From Lachancea kluyveri NRRL Y-12651 (taxonomy: Eukaryota; Ascomycota; Saccharomycetes; Saccharomycetales; Saccharomycetaceae): a stretch of 64,000 bases of DNA. The position numbers and the translations under genes were made by a program. Every line of letters begins with the position of its first letter. Within the stretch, counting starts at the first letter, position 1. The stretch spans positions 310,001 to 374,000 of the forward strand of contig CM000694.1 in the NCBI GenBank assembly GCA_000149225.2. The letters are read 5' to 3'. The notes under the pieces were generated by a model. The model was not told where the DNA came from and searched no databases. It saw only the letters and a program-made list of their open reading frames with translations. Shown in pieces: positions 47,602-60,000 of this stretch.

Positions 47602-48684
47602 TTAATGATATGAATACCCACAACATTTACCCACATGTTCATTTAGCCAAATGTCTACATTTGCAAATTTTTCACCACAATGCTTACAACGGCCATGCAC
47701 CGAACCTCTATCCTTCTTTTTAGTTCCTGGGGGATATTCAAAATGCAAGGCTTTCAGATGATTCTTGAAAGTATCACAACGCGAAAATATACCGGTCGCA
47801 TGACAGTTAGAAGTTTCAAACGGCAATGAATCCTTTTTTTTATACGGATATAGCTCCATGTCCAACTTAATCAAGTTGGAATTAAACGGGCACTTGAAAG
47901 TACCCTTTATGTTGTGTAGGAACTTCAGTTGTTCCTTTGTCATACTTTTTTCTTCACCTTCATTAGAAGTAGAATGGACCTCGTCCTTCAAAGAGGATGC
48001 GGGTTCTATAGCCGTCACAGGTGCATTGGACAGTAGTTCGTCCTTCCAATGTCTTTTCTTGTGTCTTAGCAAATCGTTACTACGAGCAAAGCCTCTAGAG
48101 CAAACTGAGCATTTGTGAGGTCTATCCTCCGGTGTCAAGTGTGTAGACTTATGCGTTGACAAGTTTGCATAAAAATTGTGACAAACAGGACACTCTTTCT
48201 TTCTTCTTGGCTTTGAAACCCTATTTGAGTTTATCTGAGGACTACCGGAATCGACACTGGTGCTTCTTTGTTGAATGAAAAAGGATGCAGATGCAGTTGT
48301 TGGGGAGGGAAGCCCGACTATGGAATCGGTGGAATTGGACCTGGGAGTCATGGTTGTTGAAAGCTGGTATACTAATGCGTTATTGTGTCCGTTGTTGTGG
48401 TCACGTGATTGGATGGCGGATGCCGGCGACACAGACAAGGATCCTATCTGGGGACTGTTGTTTGCGGTAACAGCTCCGTTGATATACTGTTCCTCTGCAG
48501 CTCTAATCAAGCTATCAAAAGAAGAAATAGGTGGTAAGGTGATATGTGCCGGATGTGCTGCACTATTTGTAGGGGACGTTGATGTGTTACTTGGACCTGC
48601 CCGCGCCGAAGAACCAACGGGATTAGGCGAGGTAGTTGGTAGTTTTGGAAACATTAAAGTCCTAGTTTGTCCAGACATTACCAA
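47602..48684 (-). CDS. C2H2 zinc-finger protein, pre-duplication orthologue of Stp3/Stp4
   Basis: A nuclear zinc-finger protein of the Stp1-Stp4 family. Its target genes are unknown even in S. cerevisiae. Fingers are CPVCHNFYANLSTHKSTH (about residues 165-182) and CSVCSRGFARSNDLLRHKKRH (about 192-212); a third, less regular CX2C...H/C group is near the C-terminus (CKHCGEKFANVDIWLNEH). The first ~150 residues are Ser/Thr/Pro-rich. Length 360 lies near Stp3 (343) and below Stp4 (490). In S. cerevisiae STP4 is YDL048C and STP3 is YLR375W; the single gene here sits where both tracks meet, so it is the ancestor-type of the pair. Confidence 0.9.
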   Translation of the reverse strand: MVMSGQTRTLMFPKLPTTSPNPVGSSARAGPSNTSTSPTNSAAHPAHITLPPISSFDSLIRAAEEQYINGAVTANNSPQIGSLSVSPASAIQSRDHNNGHNNALVYQLSTTMTPRSNSTDSIVGLPSPTTASASFFIQQRSTSVDSGSPQINSNRVSKPRRKKECPVCHNFYANLSTHKSTHLTPEDRPHKCSVCSRGFARSNDLLRHKKRHWKDELLSNAPVTAIEPASSLKDEVHSTSNEGEEKSMTKEQLKFLHNIKGTFKCPFNSNLIKLDMELYPYKKKDSLPFETSNCHATGIFSRCDTFKNHLKALHFEYPPGTKKKDRGSVHGRCKHCGEKFANVDIWLNEHVGKCCGYSYH

Positions 48685-51600
48685 ATATATATGAGAGAGA
48701 ATTTGTTTCCCTTGTTATTCTCCCTTTGCGTTTTTGTTTTTTTTTCCCTCTCCACGACAGCTGTAAGCTATTTCGGTTCGGTACAAGTGTTCTACTTAAA
48801 TACTCTTTTGTTAAACTCATCAGTAGTTCGAAAAAAAACGACCTCCGTACAGCGCGGCTGAATCCGTTCTCGTTGACACGGCTTGCGTTATTTTTTTTGT
48901 GGAAGGAAGGGCGTATGCCAAACCCGTGGATTACACGGCGTTATCAGGGGATTGGATCTGCGCAGCGCCGAGCAACAATAACGATACACAGAAAAGTAAT
49001 AGGAGGGGGCCGTAGCGTCTTAGTGGATCCTACAACAAGGAGAAGATTGAACAGCATGGGCTATAGAAGGAATGGACTAAACTTACAGGAATTATCGAGA
49101 CGACAGCTGTAACCCGTTTGTAGACTAAAATTGTGGATACCACCTTTTTTTTTCTGTCTAGTTGAGAATGCCTTTTCCATGTACTCGGCTAGTAACCACG
49201 ACTCCCAGTCAACTCGGCTGCTACGGAAGTGTAAAAAAACGATCCCGCTTCTGTTGGGTGCACACAACCCGCATTTCTAAGCTAGAACGGGTCGTACACG
49301 CGAGCCCGCATACAGCCATGCTTCCCACCATAGCCATGTGTCTTCTACTTGGCGGGCACGTCTTGCTACGGAAACGGTTCGAGGTAGCCTGATGGCTGTG
49401 AATTAGTACTAGCTTCTAGAAACCTTGCGTTTACAACAACCATACTACAGAGATGCTAGAAAACCCATTATAAAAGCAAGTTTCTATGAAGAGCAGATGC
49501 GTAGAGGGCGACAGAAACTGATGCGTTATAACGCTGGGAAACATTTGTGGGTTCGGAGAATGGATTGCATGTATTGACCTTGCTGGCAGCGGAACTAAAC
49601 AGTTCTTAACAGAAATTGCGGGCCGCAGTTGGGTAGCCAAATCACAATAGTGGAAATTAAGGGATTCCCACACCATGCGACGGCTGTCGGTAGTCTACGC
49701 GTTGCGTTGCAAATGGGAGAATGGGACCGCCACATGTGGTTCGGCTCTTTCTGACGTTTTTCAGTTTGGCCGTTTGTCTGGTTGTACGTAGATTTCTTCT
49801 GCTTGGCATCGTCAGCCGACGAGCGGCTGTATCGGGTTCCCTTGAAAACCTGAGCAACAGTGGTGGTACCACCGCCCGTACGCGACTACGTTCAAGTTTA
49901 GACGGAAAACTGGAGTGCTTTCTCCGCGTAGTATGTTTGACACCCTAGAATATAGCCGACAATCTCGGTTTCAACGCCACCACCTACGGAGGGAGTAGAT
50001 GCTAAAAAAAAAAACGCGGTTTAAACCTACTTCGGTGCCATGTTCGCAATCCGTCGTTTTACAGCGTTGATTATTGAGCATGTAAATGCCCATGGATCTG
50101 TATGAGACAAGATTGATGTCGTTCCACTATTTTTTTTTTACCTGCTTGCAGAGTTAGCGAAAGGGTTGGTGACAACGTTACATCAACTATTACTGAATAT
50201 CATGTGTGTCTCATGCAACTTCTATCCTACCCTCGCCTATATCTTTTTGCTTCCTCCTTTCTCTTGAAAAAGATGTCGCTTTATGCATAGAAATGTATGT
50301 AAGTTAGATAGCAGGTGGCATTCACGATGCTGATTAGCATGACCGGTTAAATTTAGTCCAGCGATGCTAAGCCATTGACATCTAATTACTTTTTACTGTG
50401 ATATCGGCCGACGGAAACATATGCTTCGCAGTTCAATCGTTTCGGACATTTGAGACACTTGGGTCATTCGCTGCGACCCGTAATCTGCATACCGATATGG
50501 CGTGTTTACCATTTTCACGTATTCAAGTAATTTCTGCTTCTTGCTTGATAACTTCTCTACTGACCGGAATCTACGTTTCAAAATAACGTGCTGTCAAAAG
50601 GCTCTCATCCATTCAAAAAACGGTACGCTGCACCGATGGAAACCCTGAGACACTGGCACCACATTTCTTGATGCTTAATGCTTCAGAGCCCTTCCACTTG
50701 CACCCCGATCTCAAACCCGTGCAAAACTTCCGCTTTGCGTGGAATGCCTTTTTTCCACTGCCACTGCGGTTTGTGTTAGAAATAGCAAAACTGTCTAAAA
50801 ATATATAGACATGAAAACCAGTTTGGTTGCGTCCCAAGTAAAAAATATCAGCTGACCAAGTATCCGTGAAACCAGCAGATTTCCTTAACTTGCATGTCTT
50901 ACAAATATTCTTTGAATGCCGTTAGATAGATGGCAAATAAATGTCTGCGGTTTGTCTTCACGATTGTTTTTCTTAGATAATCAAGATGATCACGTGATTT
51001 AACAGTCTACTGCTTCTACACTATGCCTTTGATGTAAGCAGAGAGTAGCTAAGCTAGAACATGGTTCCAAAGGATAAATCATTTGAGCTCGATGCATTTA
51101 ACACTGCCAAAAAAAGAAAAGAAACAGGTTCCTTCCTTCAGACTCTTTTTTCATTTTAGTCTTCATCTTGCTAAATCAGGTATCCGTTTTCTAATAACGG
51201 ATACATTTAAAGTGTGACCTAATGTTTTAGAGCGCCTAATACAAAGTAAGCGTTGAATTACAAATGAACAATTTAGAAATTTAAATCTGAACAACTTCAA
51301 TGGCTTTAAACTGTAATATCTTGGATCTTCGTTAAAACACAAGTTTCATTTTTACAATTTTACTTTTTCCTAGAAAGAAATTTGTAGTACTGTGAATACT
51401 TTGCTTTGTATAATTTACCTTACCCTAAAAAATAGAGGCTTTCGGCAATCTTTCAACAAAGCTACGATTCTTTTTTTTCTTTTTTGCATAACCATGAACA
51501 ACAATTTCTATTGTCCGATCATTTCAAATTACCATACTCTCCGTCTCACTAGCTCTTTAGCTGCCTGTTTTGTTCCGGCTTCCTTCTGTTAACTGTGTTC

Positions 51601-52383
51601 AAAATCCAAACAACTCTCGGCTAACTTGACAAAACGTGGTGTCCTCATCTTGGTAACATTTAGACTACTGAGTTAAAACTAGCTTTTGGCTGAGTAAATT
51701 CATTGGGTTGAAAGTTATAATACTGTTACCTCCATAAATGGAATTCGAAAGCATGTAACCCACAGCGGATCGTCTAATTAATAAGTTTATATACAAAAGA
51801 ACAATATGTGTAAATGTATTCGGTTTTAAAAGTGCACATTTTATAAAGTAGTTGAAAAGTTTTCATTAAAAACATCAATTACATGGAATTGGACTTCTCC
51901 TTTTATAATTTTCTCCCATATCAGGCTGTTTAACTCAAAGTGACATCGGACTATTATTACAAGATGTTGTATGGGAACAAGTTAGAGCAGTTTCATCGCC
52001 TGAAAAAGCTCTTTCATTTCGATTTACTTTAAATTCGCAGCACTTGTACCGAATCACTCATTCCAATTAGTGTCATTAAATGTCTTTAAAAACTCTAGAA
52101 TTTGTTAAATTGACAAACGCAGATCCAAATTCTTAAGAGACAATAGTAGTTGCCAGCAACAAAGTAAGTTCAGTAACGTTCAAAGCATCCTTCAAGCAAT
52201 TTTTCGTTTAAAATAAAGATTTTTCTTTCTTCAAAACTGTTCGGAACTTAGTATTTGACGAATGTTTGTTTTTTGAACCCTTCCTTTATCCACCGATTTC
52301 GAAATTCCGTGATTTCGGTCATATCAAGCAGAAAAATTTTCCCGAGCAAGCCATACCTATCCAAAAAAGGGATTCGACATTGA
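48685..52383. other. Gene-poor region of about 3.7 kb between STP-type gene and VID22
   Basis: By far the longest stretch without a convincing gene in the window. The left part (48890-49950) is less AT-rich and has overlapping short frames on both strands, none resembling a known family. The right part (51000-52380) is AT-rich. A GATCACGTGAT palindrome lies at about 50989-50999. I found no tRNA B box with a matching stem, no LTR end and no centromere consensus. It may be a long regulatory region, an unrecognised RNA gene, a replication origin or decayed sequence. Confidence 0.5.
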
Positions 52384-55092
52384 TTGAGAATATTGACTGA
52401 TTTTCGAACTCGCGGTTCACGAAAACCCGAACTCTCACATATCTTCTCGATGCCTGTTCATCCCTCTACTACCGACAATAACGTTGAATTAATCCTGTCA
52501 ACTATGTACAGCCCAGCCATAAGAAACCATAATACGTCTGGCCCTACAACAAATACAATTACAAATGATAGCTTGGTTCCTGCCAATAGCACTCGTTTCC
52601 CGGCATCGTCTCATGACGACACAGACGAAGAGCCCGATGATGAGGAGGAAGACGACGAGGACGATGAGAATACCATGGCAAACACTACGGTAAATGCGCC
52701 AAGTGAACAAGGTAACAGTGATGAGGGGTGTGTAGAGTGGGTTCCTGTTCATCACAGAAAAAAAAACCGTTCTCTTTGCTGGACTCATTATCTTTGTAAA
52801 GATGCTCAGCTTGAAACTGTCAAGTGTAAGCATTGTGGTGCTATTATTACCTCTGATAAGTCAAAAAATAAATCATCCACAAGCAGATTTCGCTCACATC
52901 TAAGAATCAAACATAAGATTGACCCCAACTCTGACTACTATGCTGGTACTACTCTGTTACCCCCAACGTCAACAAGACCCGTTGGAAGACCTAAAGGTTC
53001 AACTTTAGCTTCAAACACGTCTTTAAATTCACGCGTCATTTCTCGTCCAAATACCAGCGCTTTGGGTTCTCTTCACGTTGGGCCAGCCAGAGAGTCCAAC
53101 ATCGATACCAAGGATTTGATCTCTATAATTTGTGCATCTCAAGACTTACCTCTCAGCTTTTTTGATAACGCCTCTGTTCGATTATTACTACAACGCGCTC
53201 TCAACAATACGACTATCGATCCTGAACTCGTCAAAGAGTCTATCATCAAAACCTCTAAAAACATCGAGCATATGGTCAAACGGACAGTATTACGCAACTG
53301 CAATGACCTGCCAGTAGAGATACATATTACTGCACACAATACCATTACAAGGGAACAAATTAAAGAACAATTAAGGCTAAAAATAAGTGAACTGAGTAAC
53401 GTAATGTTCTTTTCTTTAACCCAGCATACGTGGAAGAGGTCACATGGTAGTCCGATATCTACAGTTTCTTTGCAATTCTATGACAGTATCAAGAAAAAAC
53501 AAAAACAGATACTGATTACTGTTAAAAGGCTTGGTGAAAACAATGTTGTATCATTAAGAAGAGAGATTCTAGACATATTTACTAGATTTCCGGGCCTGGA
53601 TCAATCTCTTTTATCTTTTACCACCCCAAGGTCCAATTTTCAACAGCTCCTTCTCAATGATGAACACCCGTTCTTTAAACACAGGAACTTCCATGGCTGC
53701 GTTGTAACTATGCTAAAAACTGCTATATTACCCTTATTTGGCCATTTTGATGCCAACGTTGGGCATTCCTCCTTAAACACTCATTCTCATTTGAGTGACA
53801 ACTATAGAAGTGTTGATGAAAATGCGCAATTAGACAATATTATGTCTTTGGAAAACATCGAAATCACAAATCCTCTCTTTGACAAGATTGACAGATTTAA
53901 ACAAGAATTAAACGCAGATCCATGGAAACTAGACAAGTTTCACACACTATGCAAAGAATTACTGGATAACGTAGATTTTGAGGTTATTACTTTTGATACG
54001 ACCAGGTATTCTACAGCAGTAGAATCTTTGAAACGATTTTTGCAATTACGCCCAGTGATTGAATCTATGGAAGAACACATAGTTAACCAAAAGTTCACCA
54101 ACATTGATTATCAAGCCATGGACTTCATGTTAGAAACCTTGAAGTCTTACGATCGGATGGTTTTGTATTTTTCCTCTAATATTCCGAACTTCCAGTATAT
54201 GCTCTTTTCTATTTTAACTTTAGAAAAGCACTTAAAGAATAAAATATACCTAATGGGTTCGCATGGTGTTTTGACCCGCTCATTTAGTAAGGTTGTTAAC
54301 AACATCACTGATCACAAACGCACTATGATGGCCGATGATATGAACATTATCGGATTGTTTTTTGTCCCTTCAGTGCTGTTTGAACGCGACATTTTGGAGC
54401 TCATTTTTAATACTCAGTCGTTGACAGAAATTGTGGAAATGATAGTGAAAGGCATATACTCTTTACTGGAAAAACATTTACGTCTCCATGTGGACCAGTC
54501 ACAGGAAGTGGGTTTTATGGACCATAGTAATACTAGTCACTCTGATAATTCTTTTGCTCAACTGTCCTTAGACAGGTCCGCTTTACGCGATCTGGGTATT
54601 GTTCATGACAACTCTGCAGTTGAAAATACAGAGGAATTGGAGGCACTTATTAAAGAAATGATTAAAGAGGACATGTACAGCTACTTGAGTACTGCGACTG
54701 CAGTAATTCCTGCATCGTATAGAGCATTCTGTACCCAGACAGGATTTTCGAAAGTCGACGGCCATTATGAAAGAGACGGGCCAAATGGTAAGATTCAGTT
54801 GAATTACATCGAAGAATTGTTAGATATCCATTTTCCTGTATGCAACACCTTTTGGGACGAATTTACCAAAAGTAATGCAGGCTATTTTGTGAAAACTGTA
54901 ATGAAGATATTGCGTAGCGAGTCTGCTAGCAGTATTCATAGCCTTCAAGCCTTTCTACGAAATTATAAATCACAGGTTGATACCGATATTTTGGAAGATG
55001 TAATAAGGGTCAAGGTCTTTGATGAACAGTTCAGCTCTGGCCGTGTGGAGTTTGACAAAGATACATTGCCAACTGCTTGTCAGTTTGCTTGA
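52384..55092 (+). CDS. VID22: BED-type zinc-finger protein Vid22
   Basis: In S. cerevisiae Vid22 is a nuclear DNA-binding protein that works with Tbf1 in telomere and double-strand break biology and was first linked to import of Fbp1 into degradation vesicles. A BED-like finger (CKHCGAIITSDKSKN...HLRIKH) lies at about residues 150-178. It is preceded by an acidic run (EEPDDEEEDDEDDE) and followed by an all-helical body with matches such as LPLSFFDNASVRLLLQ, PLFGHFD and NYIEELLDIHFPVCNTFWDEF. The family is thought to derive from a domesticated hAT transposase. Length 902 versus 901. Translation might start at Met23 (52450). Corresponds to YLR373C. Confidence 0.92.
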   Translation: MRILTDFRTRGSRKPELSHIFSMPVHPSTTDNNVELILSTMYSPAIRNHNTSGPTTNTITNDSLVPANSTRFPASSHDDTDEEPDDEEEDDEDDENTMANTTVNAPSEQGNSDEGCVEWVPVHHRKKNRSLCWTHYLCKDAQLETVKCKHCGAIITSDKSKNKSSTSRFRSHLRIKHKIDPNSDYYAGTTLLPPTSTRPVGRPKGSTLASNTSLNSRVISRPNTSALGSLHVGPARESNIDTKDLISIICASQDLPLSFFDNASVRLLLQRALNNTTIDPELVKESIIKTSKNIEHMVKRTVLRNCNDLPVEIHITAHNTITREQIKEQLRLKISELSNVMFFSLTQHTWKRSHGSPISTVSLQFYDSIKKKQKQILITVKRLGENNVVSLRREILDIFTRFPGLDQSLLSFTTPRSNFQQLLLNDEHPFFKHRNFHGCVVTMLKTAILPLFGHFDANVGHSSLNTHSHLSDNYRSVDENAQLDNIMSLENIEITNPLFDKIDRFKQELNADPWKLDKFHTLCKELLDNVDFEVITFDTTRYSTAVESLKRFLQLRPVIESMEEHIVNQKFTNIDYQAMDFMLETLKSYDRMVLYFSSNIPNFQYMLFSILTLEKHLKNKIYLMGSHGVLTRSFSKVVNNITDHKRTMMADDMNIIGLFFVPSVLFERDILELIFNTQSLTEIVEMIVKGIYSLLEKHLRLHVDQSQEVGFMDHSNTSHSDNSFAQLSLDRSALRDLGIVHDNSAVENTEELEALIKEMIKEDMYSYLSTATAVIPASYRAFCTQTGFSKVDGHYERDGPNGKIQLNYIEELLDIHFPVCNTFWDEFTKSNAGYFVKTVMKILRSESASSIHSLQAFLRNYKSQVDTDILEDVIRVKVFDEQFSSGRVEFDKDTLPTACQFA

Positions 55093-55756
55093 AAACTCAA
55101 ACGGAATAAATTTCTTTCGCTTTCATTTTTTTTTTTTTGTTTGGTATTTAATATTGTACCACACCTCTAGAGTATAGCCAAAACTACCACCATAACCAAA
55201 AGAAGCTAACTGCTATACAGTGTGATTCTTGTGATTACTCTCCCTCCAACGTCATAAGGCAGATCCGTATAAATGATAAGATTCAAGCAAATTATAGTAT
55301 ACATAATAATAAAATTTAACTAATAATTTAAAAGCATATTTAAGAAAAATCGTAACTAGAAAACAGCACTACCATGTTATTTTGACTAGTTCAAAGTAAG
55401 CATGAGATGCGCTAGAAATCTGCGTAAAGGTTCGAACAAACGTGAAAAGAAATTCGGGCATCGCCATGAACGCGTTCGGAAACCCTGGTATATGGACAGT
55501 GAAAGCGAAGCCCAAACGATCGTTTGTTTAACGCTTCCGCAATCCGAAGCCTATACGATCAACAGTACTTTTTGTACACATCTATATCTTCAACTTTTAA
55601 ACATGAGCGAAATATATAATAAAGGCTTCGCTCAATCGGAATAGTACAATGAATCTACCGTTCAAGTTACGCGTTTGTCCTTGTATGAGACTTGTAGGAT
55701 GAATCTAACGGGTAAAAAAAAAACACCACGAAAGGTAACCACTAGCAAAGACACAT
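55093..55756. other. Convergent 3' region VID22/ELO3
   Basis: 664 bases between two stops, AT-rich. An 80-codon frame at 55402-55644 has no recognisable family and is not called. No RNA gene is seen. Confidence 0.45.
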
Positions 55757-56785
55757 TTAAGCCTTTCTAGAAGTGGCTTTGGTAACTCTGGTTTTTTTGC
55801 CAGTGGACTTAGCGGTGGAGTGTACAGAGTTAGCCTTGATAGCGTCTCTCTTTTTAGCAGCACCCTTTCTGTAGCTTTGGATGTAGAAAGAAATAAACAA
55901 AAACAAATATGAAGTCAAGATCAAGTAGCCGTAAGCAGCAGCATCCTGTGTTCCATAGCAAGTACCCTTATTTGGTAAAATACCATTAAAGTACGTGTAA
56001 GCGTAAAAAGTGTAGGTGGCGAAGTAAACGAAACACAAGTCAATCAAGAATTGTATAATTTGGAATCTTGTAACCCACTCCTTCCACCAAACTCTAATAC
56101 CACGAGAGCTCAAGAAGTAGTACCAGTACATAACGACATGGACACCCAAATTTAAGGCAATTGGAACCCATTCGACTGATGTTCTACCAGTTAATTGAGT
56201 GTAGCATAATAAGGCGGTGGCACCATGATGGTAAGTGTGCAAAAACAGCAGCTTCTTTCTTTTCAAAATCAAAAAAACAGTGTCAAATAGTTCCATGTAT
56301 TTTGTCAAATAATTCAAGTAGTACAAAGTAACCAATTTTGGTGCGAAAGCTTGTGGAGAGCAGATGGACCAGAATAAGCCATGAGTGTAAACCATTGGAA
56401 TTAATTGTTCAACCAATAATAGTAGCAAGATCAACGAGACGGTTGTTAGAATAAAGTTATGCGTTTGAAACAAGAAATTCAACTTCAACGGGGAGGCATT
56501 AGCAGCGCGTAACAAAGCCTGACCGCCAAAGATGACAATGTAGTAAACAATAATGACACTGATAGCTTGATAACCATTAGCTAAGAAAGTCTTATTATAA
56601 ACAAACTCAAACTGTTCAGCTGGGTAACCAGCAAAATACTCGAAAGCCTTGCTGAAAATTGGCCATAGTTGGATACCAAATGGATGTTCGATGGATGGTG
56701 TAGAATATTGTATCCATGAGTACGACTCCAATTTTTCCAATAGAACTTGGAACGGAACTTGAGCTTGAGCTTGAACTTGATCCAT
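55757..56785 (-). CDS. ELO3: Very-long-chain fatty acid elongase Elo3
   Basis: The condensing enzyme (3-ketoacyl-CoA synthase) of the ER elongation cycle that makes C26 acyl chains for sphingolipids. About seven membrane helices surround the catalytic HTYHH box (residues 183-187); [17 protein letters not shown] and the conserved [12 protein letters not shown] helix are present. The C-terminus is basic ([10 protein letters not shown]...[13 protein letters not shown]) with an ER-retention-like lysine-rich end. Length 342 versus 345 in S. cerevisiae Elo3 (SUR4), and its position is YLR372W, so Elo3 is preferred over Elo2. Codon bias is strong. Confidence 0.95.
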   Translation of the reverse strand: MDQVQAQAQVPFQVLLEKLESYSWIQYSTPSIEHPFGIQLWPIFSKAFEYFAGYPAEQFEFVYNKTFLANGYQAISVIIVYYIVIFGGQALLRAANASPLKLNFLFQTHNFILTTVSLILLLLLVEQLIPMVYTHGLFWSICSPQAFAPKLVTLYYLNYLTKYMELFDTVFLILKRKKLLFLHTYHHGATALLCYTQLTGRTSVEWVPIALNLGVHVVMYWYYFLSSRGIRVWWKEWVTRFQIIQFLIDLCFVYFATYTFYAYTYFNGILPNKGTCYGTQDAAAYGYLILTSYLFLFISFYIQSYRKGAAKKRDAIKANSVHSTAKSTGKKTRVTKATSRKA

Positions 56786-57000
56786 CGTGACGGATAAAAT
56801 GAGAGACTAGTTCGTATTGTTCTTCTAAAATTTTTTAAAAAAAAAAAAAGTAAATATGTAGAGAAAAGTGTATGACACGTTAAAATCTTGAGATCGCTTG
56901 AAAAGAAAAATTTTTTGTGCTTCACCAAAAAAAAACACTCATTTCGTATTGAAAGATATCAACTGATGCCGGCGCGTTGTAAGGAATATTAGTTTGTTTT

Positions 57001-60000
57001 TTATTTCCCCCAAAAATCTAGCGATGCAACAGTGTCGTATCCTCTTGCATCCTCGTATGCGTATAAGATTTCTTGCGAACTGGTTTGTAACAATCTAATC
57101 TTTTCACCTAAAACACAGCGGACTAATTCACCCGTGTCAACTTTTCTGATTTCGATAAAGTTGCTGTCGAAGGCTAAAATATAAGGGTACCAGATAGCAA
57201 ATTTTTGAGGTTCACCCTCCCAATGGACTATATGAGATTCCTTCTTACGCCAACCTTGGTTATTAACAAAAAATGCAAATTCTGAGTAGCAAAGTAAAAA
57301 CATATTTCCAACACGGTAGATTGCCATCGGCTTTAGCATGTCTTTCAGGGCAAACTCTAATGAGGTATCAGCAGGATCTAATAGCGGTTCATGAGCCTTT
57401 TGAGAAACTGAAACAATTTGGAAGCCTTTTTTGCAGCCGATACACAAATTTGCTTTCAAAAACGAAATGGAAACGGGCTCAGAATCGAAACTAACTTCGA
57501 TAATTTTTCGCTTTAGATTTTTCTTGCCCTCCATTAACATTGGATGTTCATGCTCAAAAAACTTAATCGAATGTGAGGAACTATGGGCAGTCACAACTAG
57601 CCTTTTACCGTTACAGTCACCCTCGGCAAAGAAATTCACGTGATTGACCATTTCTTTGGCATGCTTTTTGAAATACTGTCCACCAGCCTCTTCTTGTTGC
57701 AACAGGGCCATTGGGCAGCTATACAATTTTTTATCAACCAATAACAAAATAGACTGAAATTCCTCTAAAACAGCTACTTGGGTGACGTTGTTTCTGTTCA
57801 CAATCTTCACTGGAGTGGTAAAAAATGTTGTAGCTTTATTTGAATCGGTAGATTGTTGTCTTTTGATATTGCTCACGTATAGTCCTAAATTGGTAGCAAT
57901 CAACAATTTCCTACCACCGTCACATGATGCGACACTATTGACCTTGTTAGAATAATCGAAAAACCTGTCGCTTATCTTGGTAATGTTGAAGATGTCGTTG
58001 GAAGTCACCAGTCTGTTCTGTTCTTGCTTAATTTTTTCTAGTAATGTTTGCAAAGCGGCATACTGGGCAGCATATAGAGTTACCTGGTACCTTTGCTTAG
58101 CACCATAATAAAGGAAAGTGATAGCATTTTTAGTATTTGTAAGGTTATATTCAGGTGTCAAAACCATACCAGAGCAGTCTGGTCTATTATCCATACACTT
58201 CTTCAAAAGTGGCATATCTTCACCAGGGCAAGCAAATAATAGTGGCAATGGGATAGGCCTTTGAAATACTTTGTGCTGCTGCCATTTGTTTACAGGTTTT
58301 GATTTTAAAAATAATAGCATATTGTCCAGTAAGTAGAATTGAATGTCACCGACGACACTGCTGTCTGACTTTGTTAGTTCCTTCCGAGACAAAACACCTT
58401 CGTGCTTAATTTTACGTTTTTCATCATTCAACCCCAAATTAACGTACTCATTTTTGAATAAAATTTTCTGCTTTAATAGTTTAACGTCATGTCTATCTTG
58501 AGCAGCACCACTTGCCTTATCGATCCTTCTCATAAAGTCGCGCAATGCATCAAACGCCCTTGTCAGGTTTTCTAAATCACGTTTATTTTTGTCTGGGTCC
58601 GATGATTTCATGATCTCTCTGACTAACAAGATATAACGACCCGGTCTAGAAACACCCTGAGATAAAAAGGAATCGATACCATGTCTCAGGGGAGAGTTCA
58701 TCAAATCTTCGTCAAAACGAGCAAAATATGGATTAACAGACCTTTGTGTTTCAATCAAGTACTTAGCGTACGGCCTGCTCGCAACATACGTCACAAATGG
58801 CTCAAAGAAAGGAATAAATCTTAGTAAGATATCGCCAATACTATCCACTATAGGTGAGGACTTTTGTCTATCACTCAACGCATCCAAAAACCTTCTATTT
58901 ACCGAGTAGATGTCATTAACGTGGGCAAACACATGCTTAATAAAATTTTTCCTAATGTCGGCAGGGATGATGTTTGTTTCAGCTAAGGTTTTCATGAAAG
59001 TGTCCCTGATTATCTCCAGATTCTTTACAAAAGTTTTCTCGGTAATGTAAACCTCGTAAATAGCTTCTTGCCTTTTAATGTCCTTTTTAGATAGTGAGGA
59101 CCAAATTTCCTCGGGTACGGAACTGGTCCATGATGGTTTTTCTTCTTCATCATCATCGATCGCCATAGATATGTTTCTCTTTAATCCGCCGTTTGGCTTT
59201 AGATTTAACCTGGCTTGTTGCTCTAAACGACGGGGACAGGAGATCGAGTAGCATAGTCTATCACGAGTGCACGTTGGAGAATAGCATTCAGCTAAAAGAG
59301 TAAAAACGCCATTTACGTTATGCACAGTCGCTGGATCGATATGTCTAGTTGTTGCTGGAGGAATAGCAGTACTACTTCCATCGTCACTGGATATTGTTGT
59401 AGAAGACGGAAGCGTAGCCAGGGTGGCGTTGAAATGCTGTTGGTTCAGAGTTGTTGAAGATGACATCATCATCAGAGGATCTTGATGAGACGAAGCTGGA
59501 ATCATACCAGTAGTACCAGTGCCGATGACTCTTGAATTACCCGTAAACTCATAAACCTCTTTGGGCGAATCTCTCAGTCTGTGCTCGTAAACAACATCAT
59601 GAAATAGCTTCTGAGCATCCAGTGCTCTCCCCAGTAAAAGAGCTAAATTACGATCAGATGTTCTAATGATTGAACAAATGACGTCTACAGCTTGTTGTCC
59701 TGTGAACGCATCTCTGTACAACAACCCATCTTTCTTGTGTTCGCCTAGTACCATCGATTTTTTGAATCTTGTGGCAACACGTGAAAGCATAGCAGGGTAA
59801 ACTTGAGGTCTTTTCATTGAAGTACCTAACAAAGGTTTAGAGTGTAGAGAAGTACTGCTATGACGGTGTGAGTGAAAGTGGTGTAGTGATGAACTGGATG
59901 CGACCCTTCTGGTGGTAGCACCATTATTGGAGTTCAAAGAGGCTGATGAGTTTCTGGATCTTAAACCAAGGCCAACAGATGTGTTATTATTGCTATTATT

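Noticed and set aside
48726-49112. 128-codon frame upstream of the STP-type gene
   Set aside because: It runs through the poly-T promoter; composition is irregular and no family is recognised.
52200-52383. Possible centromere element (CCGAA core on the minus strand near 52240)
   Set aside because: The surrounding bases do not fit CDEIII, and no CDEI with a CDEII of suitable length and AT content lies beside it.
55402-55644. 80-codon frame in the VID22/ELO3 convergent region
   Set aside because: No resemblance to known proteins and low-complexity basic start.
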